In this document: one piece after another, positions 24,301 through 36,892 of the stretch
Position numbering within the stretch: position 1 is the stretch's first letter
How the letters are laid out: every line of letters starts with the position of its first letter
NCBI RefSeq assembly: GCF_954871325.1
Contig: NC_088779.1
Coordinates: 21,702,846-21,766,845, forward strand
Length of the DNA: 64,000 nucleotides
Direction: 5' to 3'
From: Gordionus sp. m RMFG-2023
Taxonomy: Eukaryota > Nematomorpha > Gordioida > Chordodea > Parachordodidae
Position numbers and translations under genes: made by a program
Notes under the pieces: generated by a model
What the model was told of the DNA's origin: nothing
Database searches by the model: none
The model's input: the letters and a program-made list of their open reading frames with translations, nothing else

Positions 24301-27300
24301 AAAGCTCCACAGACTAAGCTTTACTAACAATAATATAAAGCCAAATCTAGGCCGGGCATACAAGCCGGCCAGTACCATTCAAAAAACTCGACCCGAAACT
24401 CGAGGCCCTAACCGTCTTACCATAAAATGGCATAATTTAAAAATGGACTGAGTTTAAAATTTAATTTTTATTTTTTAAGAATAATTTAAATTTTATCAAT
24501 ATATTAGTTCGTAGAAAAATCTGGAAAATCATAAAATAGATCGTTCATTTGCTGCTCATATTTTCAATTCATTTTATTTCGAAACAATTTATAAATACAA
24601 GCCAAAATTATACGAAATAACAAAATTTAAAAAAAAATCCCGTGTTGAGGAAAATAATCGAAATTTGAAAAACGAGTCAAGATTAAAAATAGAAAATCCC
24701 GTTCAAGCCAAGCAAAAAAATGGGCCAGACCGACCAATTAAAAAAAAGGGAACCAATCTGGTGAGCATAAATTTTATCTCTTTTAACTTGACTTATCGGC
24801 AAATATTTTAAATTATCATACACAAATTTTATCACATTTTTGAACCCATTTCTTTAAGAAAAGAAATTTTAATAAATGGAAATCAAAATCTTAATTTCTT
24901 TTTATTATTTTATTAACTTGTTCGCACTTTGTATTTGCCTCATTCCCTAAGGAATGAGGCATTTGCTCTTGAAATATCTCCCTTTATCCCATGAACACCA
25001 CTTTTTAAAAATTATTGAGAAATATAATTTTTTTGACTTAGTTATTTGAGCTGAGTGCATCCATAATAGTTTTAAATTTTTACTCCAGTTATAAATCCTT
25101 CAGAAATTCTAGAAATCACAGAAAATTGGAAAAATATTCCTTATAATGTGTTCTTTTAAATCAGTGTTAAAACAAGCACCTGGATAACTAAATTGAGTTG
25201 GTTAGTAATATTTTTTATTGGGGATTTTGCGAAATGGGCTTATTTACAAATACAATTGACTTCAAAATCGAAGCGTTTAAAAATTTCCACCATTTATTTT
25301 AAATAATTTGTGTGGGGTAAATAAAAAGAAAAATATATTTATTTTAATTTACATCTAGAACATTTTTAACTTTCTGCTACCCAAGGCAAATAAGCATATT
25401 ATCACTTATTTGAAGAATAGGCATTTTTTCTATAATTATCAAAATCAAACAAATTCATCTCTTATTATTTTATATAAATAATAAACATGACAATATTACC
25501 TAATAAATATTAAAATATTGGATATAAAAACAAAATATACTTAATATCATGTTAACCTGTATTTAAAAATTAAAACATAAATTTTATTGTTCTTGCAAAA
25601 CATGAAATTAATTGGTAAAAATTTAAAAAAAAATTATGAGATAAAATTAATTGATATTAAAGTAAAATTCTGTTTTACGGTTTTAGTATAACTGCATATC
25701 CTTGCGGAATGATTCTCGTGTTTTTGGCCGTGATATCTTCGAACATTTTGGCAGAAGTCAGACCCATTTCAGCACCAATATCAGCTTCAATTAAGTGAGA
25801 ATTTAGAAAAGCGAATACGGGATCACTTAGTAATTTTGAATATCCCAGTGTTCGAATAGCGACTTTAAGAGATATATCACCATCAGTGATTTTTAAATTT
25901 TTTTTTGTTGTCGGGTCCCAATTTTCAATAGATAAAGGTAATTCATCAAACATCAACTAATCCGAAAGAGGAAAAAAAAGTAAAAATATATTTATACTTC
26001 AGAGATTTAAGGAATATCTGCCGTTTTTTGATATCATTTTATAAAAGAACTTATTTTAACATAGGATCGTCACAAAATATAATCCTTAATATGGTTTACT
26101 TCTAGTTTGTTATATGAATTATATTTATTTATGTAAATAAATAGTTTAATGTTATTTAAGACCTGTGAACTCAGGTTTACTCCTCATTTTTCCATATCGA
26201 TTTTTAAGAATGTGTACGGGCTACATGCCAAAAGAACAACAAAATCTCAAATAATCTCATTATTAAGGGCAAATTATTTCTTAAACTATATCTTATCTGT
26301 AGACTTAAATTCAAATCACCTAATCATGAGCGCCAAAACAAACATAAACCTACTGCAGCAAACCATCTGACCTCAAAATATAGACTATTATTAATAGTAA
26401 ATCATATCAACAACTTACAGCAATCACCTCCCGTCACTCCCACACCAAGAATGACGACATTATAGTCCTACTACTCCCTACTAAATTGTCGATTTTAATA
26501 ATGATATTGCGTCATGCCATCCTTCATAGGGTAAATACCAAGAATAACAGGGTTATTACTACTAAATCTAAATCAACATGTTGCAAACTAACAAACACCA
26601 TCATTATAGATTAAAGGACATCTAATTTTTGATCAACAAACAATCGTAAAAAAACGATAAAAAATTTATTAACAAAATTATATGAATTGAATAGTAAAAA
26701 AAACTTAAATATCAATTTAAAAAAAGACCTGTCTGCTCTCACTATTCCAATATACTAATGAGAGCTAATAAGGTCTCTGTCTGTAGTTATCAAAACTGAT
26801 ATAATTACAACTTTCTTTCAATTGTTATTGAATAAATGTAAATTCAGTTGTAAAATATTTTAAAATATATGCTTTTACAATCAATTGGATTTCAATATAT
26901 AACTAGCTTGAATAATACTCCTATTTTCATAGAATAATTACAAATTCTGAAACAAATTGAGCCCTAACGGCTAAAAAGCCTTAAAACTTTATGGAAAAAG
27001 ATAATCACCATAGAACTCCTTAAAGGTTGAAATAAGAACCTTACCGATATCTTGAGAGTCTTCTACCAGGATTAGGGGAGGTGTATAATGTAATATAAGA
27101 TCGTCATTGAATTTGGAAGGGAGTATGTAGTTATACTATTATCTATTTAATAAAATAGGAGGGGGGTAAAGGTGGGGTAGTTTTGATTTGAATTTTTTTG
27201 CTAATTTTGATAAGATAGGGGGGGGGGTGGAAGTAGGTGGGTAAAAATTAAAGGGGGGAGGGATATGGAACAAAATATTTGAGAAAAGTAGGTGGTGGTA

Positions 27301-30300
27301 GAATTTTTGAGGGGGGTAATTTAGTTATTTGATTTATAAATGATAGGGACTACCAATTTATTTATAATATTAATATGATTATTTATTATTTCCATTCCAA
27401 AAGAAGGTGTATTCATAATATCTATTATGCACAGACTTTGGGGGTGGGTTCCCTTTTTTATACATAATATCTTGTTAGCAGAAAGGAATAAATATTAAGT
27501 ATTAATACAAGTAATGATTTCTATAATTGTCAAAATTTTGGGGGTCAAGGGATCAACTAATTATTAGTCACAAATATTTAAGTCTTCCATGCATCTGCTA
27601 CTGATGCTACACCATCTTGTATTATAGCGAATATATCATTAAAGCTGCATTTAGAAATTAATCAATAAAGGACGAACCATCGAAACGTCAAAAATGAAAG
27701 TAATTTAATGTTTGATTTATATTACTTTAGTAAAACCTTAAACAGCCATGGCTGGTGAGACAGGCGGTTAATGATGCTTACTACCTTAAGGTACTCTATC
27801 AAATTTGAATTTTGTTCATTTTTCATTTGGACAGGCACTACCAAATATATTTATAATATATATTTGAAAAATCGTGATTTTTGGAAAGTCTCTATGGCCT
27901 AGTAGGCAAGAGCTTGGCTTACTGATCCCATAGTCCCGGGTTCAAATTCCGGGAATGGTCATGTTTTTTTAATTTAACTTGGTGGTTCCATCCTTGGGGG
28001 TATAATATATAGGAGGGACTCGACCACGTGATTCCGTATTAATATATTAAATAATAAGGGTCTTATTACATTTTAATAAATTTTTGTCGGTATTTAGCAA
28101 ATTAGGTTGGTATTTAGAATATTTCCTTACATTCAATTGGTAGTAAGCATCATTAACCCAAGAAGCTTAAGAAACATAAAACCAACTCAGTATAATTTCT
28201 GTACGGATAATGGTTTAAAAATTTGATCGATCCTTTATGCTTTTAAACAAGTTTTCCCAAATAATTGTAACTTGTAAGAGTATAAAAAAAATTGAAATTT
28301 AAAATGGTATACCAGCTTTAAAAAATAATCCCCCCAAATTCCATGCATATTTTTAGAAAAACATCTTCGCATTCACTGGTCAGATTATATTGATGTAAAC
28401 AACACATATCATAAATACTCATGCCCACTATAATCTTAATCAACTCGCCCCAACTTGGCAGACCCAAAAGACTATATTTAAACAAGACCGGCTCCCATTC
28501 TTTTAAAAATATTTTTAACCCGTGGCTCAATGTTTTAAATTTTTAAACCCATCCATTGCAGACCTCAAATAAAACTACAATGGTGAGCTATTAAACCCAC
28601 CCAATCGTTCACCCATCTAAGAAATGAGACTCGCAGAGGCACACAAGATAAATAAACAACCAGGTAATGAATGAACTCAAGGTCGAAAATAAATAAATCA
28701 AAAATTCAAATTAGTCTAAATTAATTGGTTAATTAAAATTAAATTCTCACTCTTCGATAATCTTTATAAATATTTTTCCAATCGTCGTCATGAACACGAG
28801 AATCATTCCCGTGATATAATATTGGATTTAGAAAATCGCTAAAAACGGTAGGAATTTTTTGGGCTAAGGATAACTTCATTCCCGTATTTTTAATACCATC
28901 ATCGCATATCCATGAGGCACCCATATCAACTTCGGCTCCTAATTTATATAATTAATGGTTTGTTTCATTAACAATCCTCTATAATATCAATTCGTACAGA
29001 AATAAAAGCATAAACTTATATTTTGATAAATAATAAAATATGTATCATTTCTTTAAAAAAAATTTCCGATTTAGTGGTTAAATTCCAAAAATTATTCTTA
29101 ATAAAATCTTCGCATCGAAAGGTATAAGAATTTTGACATATTCTATTAATAATCATTGCCCTTTTTATATTGATAATAATGACATTCATAATTATGCACA
29201 AAGATATTTTATTTGATTTTTTAAAAATTGACATCCTACAAAAGCGTTGTTAAGGGCGGGGAGCGTGGGGATGTTTTTCCCGCTTTCAAAAATTTTTGTA
29301 AATATTATTTTAATATAAATTATTGCCTACGTTCCATCCACCCTCGCACTAAAAAAAATGTGTACAATATGTAACTCATATAAATAATAATAATAAGTAG
29401 AATAATCTAAGAATTTATTTTACGCTTAGTAGATTTTGCTCAATCAGACAATAAATTTTGATTATTGAACCCGAGAAAAGTGCATAGTTTGAAGGATGCA
29501 GTGGGCATCCGGGGACATTAAATCACGGCTATTATTTAATATAAAACATTATTGGATATAATTTTTATAAATGTCCTGAAGTTAACCGAACGATCGGAAG
29601 CCTTAAAGTTTAATAATTTGACAGTAGAGATTGTATAGGTTTAGTAGCCTAAATCAAAAATAAAATGTTATTTAAAAAGATAAAATAAAAAAAATTGGCG
29701 ATGCGCTAAAACAATAATTATAGAAACACTTAAAATGTATTAATTAATTAATCTAAATTATGTTTAGCAGGGCATATGAAAAAAGAATATAAGCAAAAAT
29801 AATCCATAATTGTATATTCTTAAAACTCCATACGCTTCGCTTCGGATAAAGAAAATGAGCTAGAATGAAATTTTATAATATATTTTACAATCTGCAAGAA
29901 ATTTATAGGAATTTATTTAAATTTCAGAATCCTAAGATTTTTTATGCATGAAAATTACAATAGATTTACTTATAAATGATTTTGACATTTTTAGGTAAAA
30001 TTTGATCAAAAATTATCTCTTCTTCAAAAATAAAATACTTTGCTCAAAATTTTATTGAGATTTTTTTCAAACTCTGAAGAATTATTCTTGAAGTGAGGGG
30101 TCTCAGATAGATCTCGTTTGTAAAATTATATAATAATTTTTAAGTTATGAATAAATCATTATTTTATATAATGTACTTTATATAATCAGGAAATCATCAA
30201 CAATAGTGGGGAGGGGAGGGTGTGGGAGTACTTTTTCGCTTAGCTTATTATAATATAAAATTTTTGATTAAATGAAATTTGATATATAATTGAAATGATA

Positions 30301-30591
30301 TTACAGTTTTTTTGTAAAAATTAATAAAGAACAAAAAATTTTTTTACCCGTTGAGCCATTCATAGCTTCATAGTTTGTCCAAATTCTACCACCGTATCTA
30401 TCGTGTCTTCCCTCTAATATCGTGACATTCAGGCCTGCGTTTTCTAATATTCTTGCTGCTTTAATACCCGCCATTCCCGCACCTATTACAATTACAGGAT
30501 ATTCAGGGATTATTTTTTCCTTTTTCTGTCCATATATCAATAAAATTGATTTCAAAACATAAAGAAGATAAACTATTTTTATATTTTTCAT
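21325..30591 (-). CDS. Secreted flavin-containing amine oxidase, polyamine-oxidase-like (gene B)
   Basis: Paralogue of gene A with the same eight-exon plan and intron phases: 30591-30348, 28938-28751, 25956-25679, 24218-23962, 22736-22481, 22427-22248, 21958-21833 and 21539-21325. The start is the ATG of [12 protein letters not shown], giving a signal peptide of about 21 residues. GAGMAG at 37-42 is the FAD loop; DMGASWI, VPLGVLK and FGLMNK (Lys329 equivalent to the flavin-contacting lysine) follow; [18 protein letters not shown] is the C-terminal FAD motif. Exon 3 is 27 nt shorter than in gene A. Exon 5 is 256 nt and out of phase. The frame is restored only if 31 nt from a GTAAAG to a TTTAAAG are removed as a tiny intron, which gives about 570 aa; otherwise exon 5 carries a frameshift. 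Introns 5 here and in A are 53 and 56 nt. All other exons are open, so the gene is either functional or only recently damaged. Function inferred as for gene A. Confidence 0.8.
23195..23410. mobile_element. Short inverted-repeat element in intron 4 of gene B
   Basis: 216 bp. The left end reads TAGAGTTGTTAAACGGCTC. The right end, inverted, reads GAGTTTTGTTAAGCGGCTCG. No target duplication was found, but the ends resemble the TAGTGTTGTTAA ends of the palindromic element at 45478-50054. Non-coding. Confidence 0.5.
26000..27050. other. Intron 2 of gene B, first part: nothing recognised
   Basis: A+T-rich intronic DNA. A 73-codon open frame at 26149-26370 on the + strand has no domain features. Confidence 0.4.
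27061..27320. repeat. Strand-asymmetric G-rich low-complexity tract
   Basis: The + strand is rich in short G-runs (AGGGGGG-type blocks at 27162, 27212, 27253, 27311) separated by T/A-rich spacers. It resembles the G/C-run interiors of several hAT-type elements here (for example 6463-6932), but I found no inverted ends. In gene B intron 2. Confidence 0.5.
27766..28158. mobile_element. Inverted-repeat element with an internal tRNA-like unit
   Basis: 393 bp bounded by a perfect 20-bp inverted repeat GGTTAATGATGCTTACTACC. It contains the tRNA-like segment 27888-27964. No target duplication is clear. It lies in intron 2 of gene B. It may be a SINE or foldback element. Confidence 0.5.
27888..27964 (+). 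ncRNA. tRNA-like pol III unit (SINE-like or tRNA relic)
   Basis: TGGCCTAGTAGGCAAG resembles an internal A box and GGTTCAAATTCC a B box, with a T-arm-like CCCGG...CCGGG hairpin. A seven-T run, a pol III terminator, follows at once (27964-27970). The ends do not pair as a seven-base acceptor stem and the T loop is too long, so it is not a normal tRNA gene. A tRNA-derived SINE head is the likeliest reading. Confidence 0.4.
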
Positions 30592-31050
30592 TATTCCCAA
30601 ATTTAATATGATTCTTTTCTTTATGAAATTAAAAAATTTAATTAAATTTTTTCTAAACTTTTTTTGCCTAAAAATATAAAATGTAAAAAAATAAATAAAT
30701 ATAAAATGTAAAAAATGATATTTTGTTGATAAGAATTCTAGTACACAAAAATATGAGCCTTTTTAATAAATAGATAAATATAAATATCTTTATATATATG
30801 GGATAAGGCCAAATACCTTTAACTTGGCTCCTCAAAATGGAGTAATTGGAAATTTTTAATATTTGGACCCATCGAACTATTCGGATCGGGTCAGAGTCTA
30901 ATTTTACAACTCGCGTTCGTGTTAGGAACAGTAAAAACATTTTAAAAATAATATAACAATATTTGAACAATATGTGTTATGTGCTCTATTGTTTACACTT
31001 TAATAATATATTCCCAATATTTCTCTATATAAAAGATTTGCTATTAGCAG

Positions 31051-31473
31051 AAACCTTCATGGGCCGGGCCGGTCCACGACCCACAGACATATAGGCCCGG
31101 GCCCGGAGTATGAGCCTAATATAATATTTCTTAGCGGACTTGTGCCAAGCCTGGACTTTGAAAACTTTTCAATGGGCTTGGACTGGGTGACAAAATTTTT
31201 TAAATTTAGATTTGGCTTATCTAAAACATTTACTAACTTAAAGAAATTCTGCAATTTTTTCTTCTAATAATAATAAATTACAGTATTGTAAACAAAATGA
31301 TTGCCTAAATACACTTAAATATTGTTTATTTTTTATTAAATGCAATTAAAATTTTATATATGGGCTTGGGAATTTTTTTAAATATTAGATAAGGATCGGG
31401 CCTGGGCCTGAAATATTTTTTACTGCAGGCCTGGATCGGGCTGGATCAAAAAATTAAGGCTCATGAAGGTCTA
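31051..31473. mobile_element. Short GC-ended inverted-repeat element
   Basis: About 420 bp. The left end has ACCTTCATGGGCC (31053-31065) and the right end GGCTCATGAAGGT (31458-31470), a 13-bp inverted repeat with one mismatch. Subterminal GGGCCGGGCC and GGCCTGGATCGGGC blocks flank an A+T-rich core. No convincing target duplication was found. The next element (31483-31870) begins 10 bp further on. Confidence 0.6.
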
Positions 31474-31482
31474 TGTTAGTTA

Positions 31483-31870
31483 TAGAGATCTGCAATAACC
31501 CGAGTCCGGCTAATTCTATTTAAAACATCGGGTTCGAACCGGGTCGGGCCTAATTTTTTTTAAAAAAATTCTGGCCGGGTCGGGTCGTACTTTGGAATTT
31601 TTTTAAAATATATCTAAATTTATCAATTTTATATTGAATTTTTTATGTAAAATAAAAATATTTGATTTTGATTTATTGAAACTAAACGACATATAACATA
31701 TGTCTTTTATTTTGAGTAATTATAAAAATTAAATTCTATATTTAAATAAATTCGGGTCGGGCCGGGCGGGTAAATTTAAAAAAAAAATTCGGATTCGGGC
31801 GGGCAAAGCTTTTTTAAAAAAATTTCGGACCTGGCAGGGCTTGAAAAATTAGGCCCGATGCAGATCACTT
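31483..31870. mobile_element. hAT-type short element (family with 61484-61802)
   Basis: About 388 bp beginning TAGAGATCTGCAATAACC and ending GATGCAGATCACT, with GGGTCGGGCC-like blocks at both ends. Flanks TTAGTTAT and TAAGTTAT agree at 7 of 8 positions as an imperfect target duplication. The core matches 61484-61802 (both contain TTGAATTTTTTATGTAAAAT and CATATAACATA). Confidence 0.75.
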
Positions 31871-31871
31871 A

Positions 31872-33816
31872 AGTTATACATAAACATAATTTTATTTTCA
31901 TAATCTACTTTTTTAGCTGAGGTTTCATAAGGATAATTTAATAAGCCCTGGCCCACAGGTAAATAATTTTTAGTAGAGGAGTTGTAATTCTATAACTATC
32001 AAGTCTTAGTGCACACTAGTTATTTTTCTGACACTTTAGAATGAATGCACCCTTAAATTTTTATTTATTTTTGAGAACCTCTAGATTTATTCGAAAAATT
32101 TGAATGAATTTAATAAGTTGCTGAAACAACTATTAACACTATACCCAAAAATATATTTTAAAAAACCTTTTCCACAGCTTTTATATAATTTTTTACGAAA
32201 TTACAAAATATAATAATGCGTGTAAGCAATTTTTTAAATAATCTTTGAAGCGCTTAAAAATAAAAAAAACTTTCTAAGGGTGATTATATTAATTTTAGGG
32301 AGTGGTAAACATCTTATTTCCCTTCTCTTTGCATATCATTTCTGAATTATAGATACAATGAATTGATTAGTTGGTTGGAATATAAACAAATACTACAATT
32401 TTTATTAAAATCTTTCTTTTTTTCTTTAAGGTGTGGTGTGAGAATAAAAAAGTGTTTTTTCCAATTTGCTTTATTTAGGCATAAGCTCAGCCATATCGTG
32501 ACATTGTCAACCCTACATGAAAACAAAAAAATATATTTGTTTAAATGTGTTTCATTTAGGGAAATTAAAATATTCATTAAAAATAATTCAAAGCTCTAAC
32601 TTATGAATTTAATAAATAAAGACAGGTTATACAAAATTATTAAATTAGGAATGCCAAATTAATTTGTATAAAAAGTATTTTCTTGATCAACACACTATCA
32701 AATAATACTACCATGAAATTAAGAATATGTATATAAACTTCTTTTTTTTAAAAAAAAAATATTTACCACCAAAGCAAGGTTCAATTTATTCATCAACATT
32801 CAACAATATTTTCCTTTACATGGACTTAAAAAAGTTCACTTTAAGTTTAATTTTTTCTTTCAACAATATTATTATATTGCTTTTTGCCTTAAAAAGGTTC
32901 ATTAAGTAAAATGTATATACAAAAATTAAAATGTTTATAATATTATGTACTATGGTATATACGTTTTGTTTTCAATTTTTAACCCTATTGAGGGTAAGAA
33001 TAACTAATCTGCTAATACTTAGCTAGTTGTTATATAATCATTGAATTTCTTTAAGTTACTATTCTCAACATAGTTTTTCTTGTTGTAAATCATATATTTG
33101 TCGTGGCATTTATTCCGTCTCTCTTACAAAATTTGGGAAATTTGAGAGCAACATTTTTTTTTGATCGAAAAGCTCCATGAGAAAAATGGATAGCGAAAAC
33201 TAAAAATTGACGAATTAATCAATTGTCTAAGTTGGGAAATAATTGGGAAATATTCTTGGTTCTAACTGTGCCCAAATTTTAGAGGTTTTATTGTATTTTA
33301 AACTTTTAGGAAAAGGTTAATAAAATGAACCCATTTTATTTGAAAATTTAGCCTATTGAGTCCAAGGCGTAGAGGTTGTAGGATTTACTTTGCGAGGAGG
33401 CGGAATTAAAAACCGCTGATGTTTAAAATAAAATTTAAATAAAAATTAATTTTGATCAAAAACCGATTCAAACAGGATTTAGGTGGACCGAAGAAAATCG
33501 AATATGACTTAACACTATCGGAAGTTTCTAACGGGGTATTTTTTGTTATTTTAAAAATAGAAATTGAATATTCATAAATATATTTGGGGATTTAGATTGT
33601 ACAGACTTGCGGTTGTGTTTATTATTCTATAAATGATTAAATATCCATGGCTTATTTAAAGGGGGGATTTAACCGGGCATTAACCTCCCCTCCCTCCTTA
33701 AAGAATTTTTTATTTATAGAGGGGATTAAAATATTATATCTGAACCATAAACTTTTAAATGAAAAGTTAAAAAAAACGGTGAAAAAGAGCAAAATAAATG
33801 CATTTAACAACGTTTA
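31872..33816. other. Intergenic; possible pogo-type end at 33262-33300
   Basis: A+T-rich DNA with no gene I can support. Overlapping open frames at 32347-32909 on both strands are low complexity. Near 33262-33300 the inverted sequence AAAACCTCTAAAATTTGGGC continuing ACAGTTAGAACC resembles the terminal inverted repeat of Tigger/pogo transposons. No partner end was identified. Confidence 0.35.
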
Positions 33817-33833
33817 TTTTTTTATCCAATATA
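33817..33833. repeat. Target-site duplication of the LINE, left copy
   Basis: TTTTTTTATCCAATATA occurs here and at 36893-36909, exactly bracketing the LINE insertion. Confidence 0.85.
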
Positions 33834-36800
33834 TCGCCGGGGTGGCCTAATGGGTTAGATGTATGCTTAGTAACAGAAGGACGAAGAAGGACGCAGGTTC
33901 AATCCTGGTAAGGAGCATAAAAACTTTCAAGTTTTTCTTCGATGTGTGTAAAGACATAGGGTATGATGAATTTCGGAGCTTAGAGATGACACCCCAGTCA
34001 CCGACAGGCCTGGACAGCCTGATGCTAAGAATACCTGTCCAATAAACAAAATGAAGGAAACAAATGTAAATAGTAAAGTAAAGGTCAAAGCAAAGAAGAC
34101 AAGATTAGCAAGTTTGAATATTGGGACGCTTAAAGGACGAGAGAATTGGCATCAATGTTGAACAAGAGAAAAGTTGATATAGCGTGCATACAAGAGACGA
34201 AATGGAAAGGACAGAAGACTTTGATGATTGGAGATAGGTATAAATTGTACTATATTGGAATTGTTAGCAATAGGAACGGTGTCGGCATCATCTCCAATCA
34301 AGATCTAACCTCCTCAGTAGTAGAAGTCAACAGGATCTCTGATAGACTAATGAAGATAAAACTCTGCATTGGTAATCAATATAAACATCCTTTCAGTATA
34401 TGCCCCTCAAACGGGTTGCAAGGAAGAAGAGAAAGATGACTTTAGAGCTATCCTTAATGAAGCTGTAATGGAAATCCCTAAGGATGACCTAGTCATAATT
34501 GGTGGTGACTTAAATGCGCATGTGGGGAAAGCAAGAGATAGCTACAAAAGGCATCATGGTGGTTTTGGATATGGAGAAAGAAATGATGAAGGAGAGCACG
34601 TACTGAAATTTGCGCAAGTTTTCGACTTTGCCTTAACCAACACCTACTATAGGAAAAAAGACAGTCATTTAATAACATACGAAAGTGGTAAAAGGAAAAC
34701 ACAGATAGATTGCTAATCTCTCGCAGAAGATTAAAAGATGTAATAGACTGCAAAGTCATCCCAGGAGAAGATATCGCCGCACAACACAAGCTACTAGTCA
34801 TGGATTTACACATCTCAAATAAATCCACTCAAAACAAAATAACTGGAACCATGCATCAAATGGGGCAAATTAAAAACAATGACAGATGCCTTTACAATCA
34901 ATGCAAACATTGAAACAATAGATTCCTCACAAGTCAGTGAAAAAATGTGGACAGACCTTTCATCCAGAATAGACACTGCCAAATCGACACTAGGCCTGAC
35001 AAGGGTAGGCAACAAATCATACAAAGAACTATGGTGGTGGAATGAAGAGGTACAAACCACTATAAAGGAGAAAAAAGCCCTATATAAATTATGGTTCAAA
35101 TCCAAAAACTCAGATAACAAGACAAATTACAAGAAATCCAAGAGAATAGCTACAACGGTGGCTAGGGCCAAATCTATGGCATACGATGACATGTATGAAG
35201 AACTACATACCAAAGAAGGGCAAAATAAAATATACAGATTAGCCAAACAGCGAGAAAAGAACTCTAGGGATATAAACGGAGCTCCGAAAGTAATCAAAAA
35301 TAAAGATGGGAATTTGATAATAAAGGAAAAAGAATAATGAATAGAGGGAAAGAATATTTTCAGTTGCTTCTCAACTTTAATTCCCACATACTATATCTAG
35401 ACGAACACTCCCCATGTCAAAACCTTGTGCAACTATAACAGAACAAGAAATAATCACATGCCTCAAGCATATGAAAAACAACAAAGCTATGGGTCCAGAC
35501 GATATTCAAATAGAAAGCCTTAAAGTACTAGGAGATGATGGAATAAATCTCCTCACAAATTTGTACAATTAAATACTTGGAAATGAAGAGGTTCCCCATA
35601 AATGGAGGCAGAGCTATCTAGTTCCTATCTTCAAAAATAAAGGGGATCCACACAATTGTCAAAATTACAGGGGCATAAAACTAATGTCACACTGTCTAAA
35701 ACTATACGAAAAAATAATAGAACAAAGATTAAGAGATATAATCGAAATAAAAGAGACTCAGTTTGGCTTTATGTCTGGAAGATCAACAACCGATGCTATC
35801 CACACAATTAGGTAAATGAGTGAAAAATACAGGGAAAAGAACAAAAAGCTACTCATGGTCTTTCTCAATCTAGAAAAGGCCTTCGATGGAATCCTAAGAA
35901 AACTTATCTGGTGAGCGCTACGACACAAAAAGGTTCCCGAAAAATATATAAGAATAATACAGGATATATATATGGGCCATACAACAATGGTCCGTAGCAC
36001 AACAGGTACTTCAGCAGGCTTCACAATAGCCGAAGGAGTTCATCAAGGGTCGGCTCTCAGCCCACTTTTCTTCATTACAGTAATTGATGTATCAGCACAG
36101 TCTATACCTCAAACAGTCCCGTGGAATATGATATTTGCAGATGATATTGTGATACTTGCCGAATCCAAGGATGAAATGAAAGAAAGATTAGTGAGTTGGA
36201 TAAATATCCTAGAAAAGCACGGACTAAAAGTAAATAGAGAAAATGGAGTATATGGTGATAGGAGGAGATGAAACAGAGAGTATTGATATAAATGAATGGC
36301 AGATATCGGCAATTGAAAGCTGCAAATATCTGGGTTCCACTATACAAACAAACGGCACAATAGAAAAAGAGATAAAGAGTAAGATTAATCAAGGGTGGTT
36401 AAAGTGGAGATCTTTATCTGGAGTGCTATTTGACAAAAGAATCCCACACAAATTAAAGGGAAAAATTTACAGTTCCATAGTACAACCAACTATTCTATAT
36501 AGTTCGGAAACATGGCCAACCAAAGAATCAGACGAGAGAAGTCTACAAACTATGGAGATGAGAATGCTGAGGATGATTGCTGGGGTAACAAGAAAGGATA
36601 AAGTGCGCAGTACAAGAATACTAAGTAGTTTAAAGGTAGTGCCCAATGACTAAGTTAATAGTAAACAGACTTAGGTGGTATGGGCACACAATGAGATGGA
36701 AGGTTGAGAGTTTGGAAGTGATGGGCAAACGTAAAAGAGGAAGGCCAAAACTTCAATGGGGCCATAAAGTTAGAGCCAATATAAAGAAGTATAAATTAGA

Positions 36801-36892
36801 TAAAAGAGATTGTATGAATAACATAAAGTGGAGAGAGATGTTGAAGGAGCTTACCACCAGAAAAGGTGAAAGCTAAAGAGAAAAAAAAAATT
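33834..36892 (+). mobile_element. RTE-type LINE with tRNA-like 5' head, decayed
   Basis: A 3.06-kb insertion between 17-bp target duplications, ending in an A10 run. The order is a tRNA-like head (33836-33920), an apurinic endonuclease (34090-34830: IQETKW, GGDLNAHVG), a linker (34880-35340), a reverse transcriptase (35430-36250: NYRGIKLMSH, QFGFMSGRSTTDAI, HQGSALSP, catalytic FADDIVI) and a C-terminal region with YLGSTIQTNGTI, RLRWYGHTMR and GKRKRGRPKL. A single AP-endonuclease/RT ORF with these motifs, about 3 kb long, fits the RTE clade. The coding frame is broken by about eight or more frame changes and stops (for example at 34427, 34715, 35337, 35570, 35816, 35913, 36240 and 36652), so it is inactive. 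The intact length and clear target duplication indicate moderate age. Confidence 0.88.
33836..33920 (+). promoter_or_regulatory. tRNA-like segment with A and B boxes at the LINE 5' end
   Basis: TGGCCTAATGGGTTAGATG matches a pol III A box and GGTTCAATCC a B box, about 45 bp apart. The segment starts at the first bases after the left target duplication, so it was inserted together with the LINE. It reads as the head of a tRNA-derived SINE joined to the LINE, or as an internal promoter. The acceptor stem does not fold, so it is not a tRNA gene. Confidence 0.55.

Noticed and set aside
27590-27660. Short minus-strand coding-like end ([20 protein letters not shown] then stop) after an AG acceptor
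   Set aside because: Only about 22 residues with no partner exon; too short to support a gene.
27888-27964. Functional tRNA gene
   Set aside because: A and B boxes are present but the acceptor stem does not pair and the T loop is too long.
34493-36392. Several minus-strand open frames of 67-111 codons
   Set aside because: Antisense of the LINE endonuclease and reverse transcriptase; no own family resemblance.
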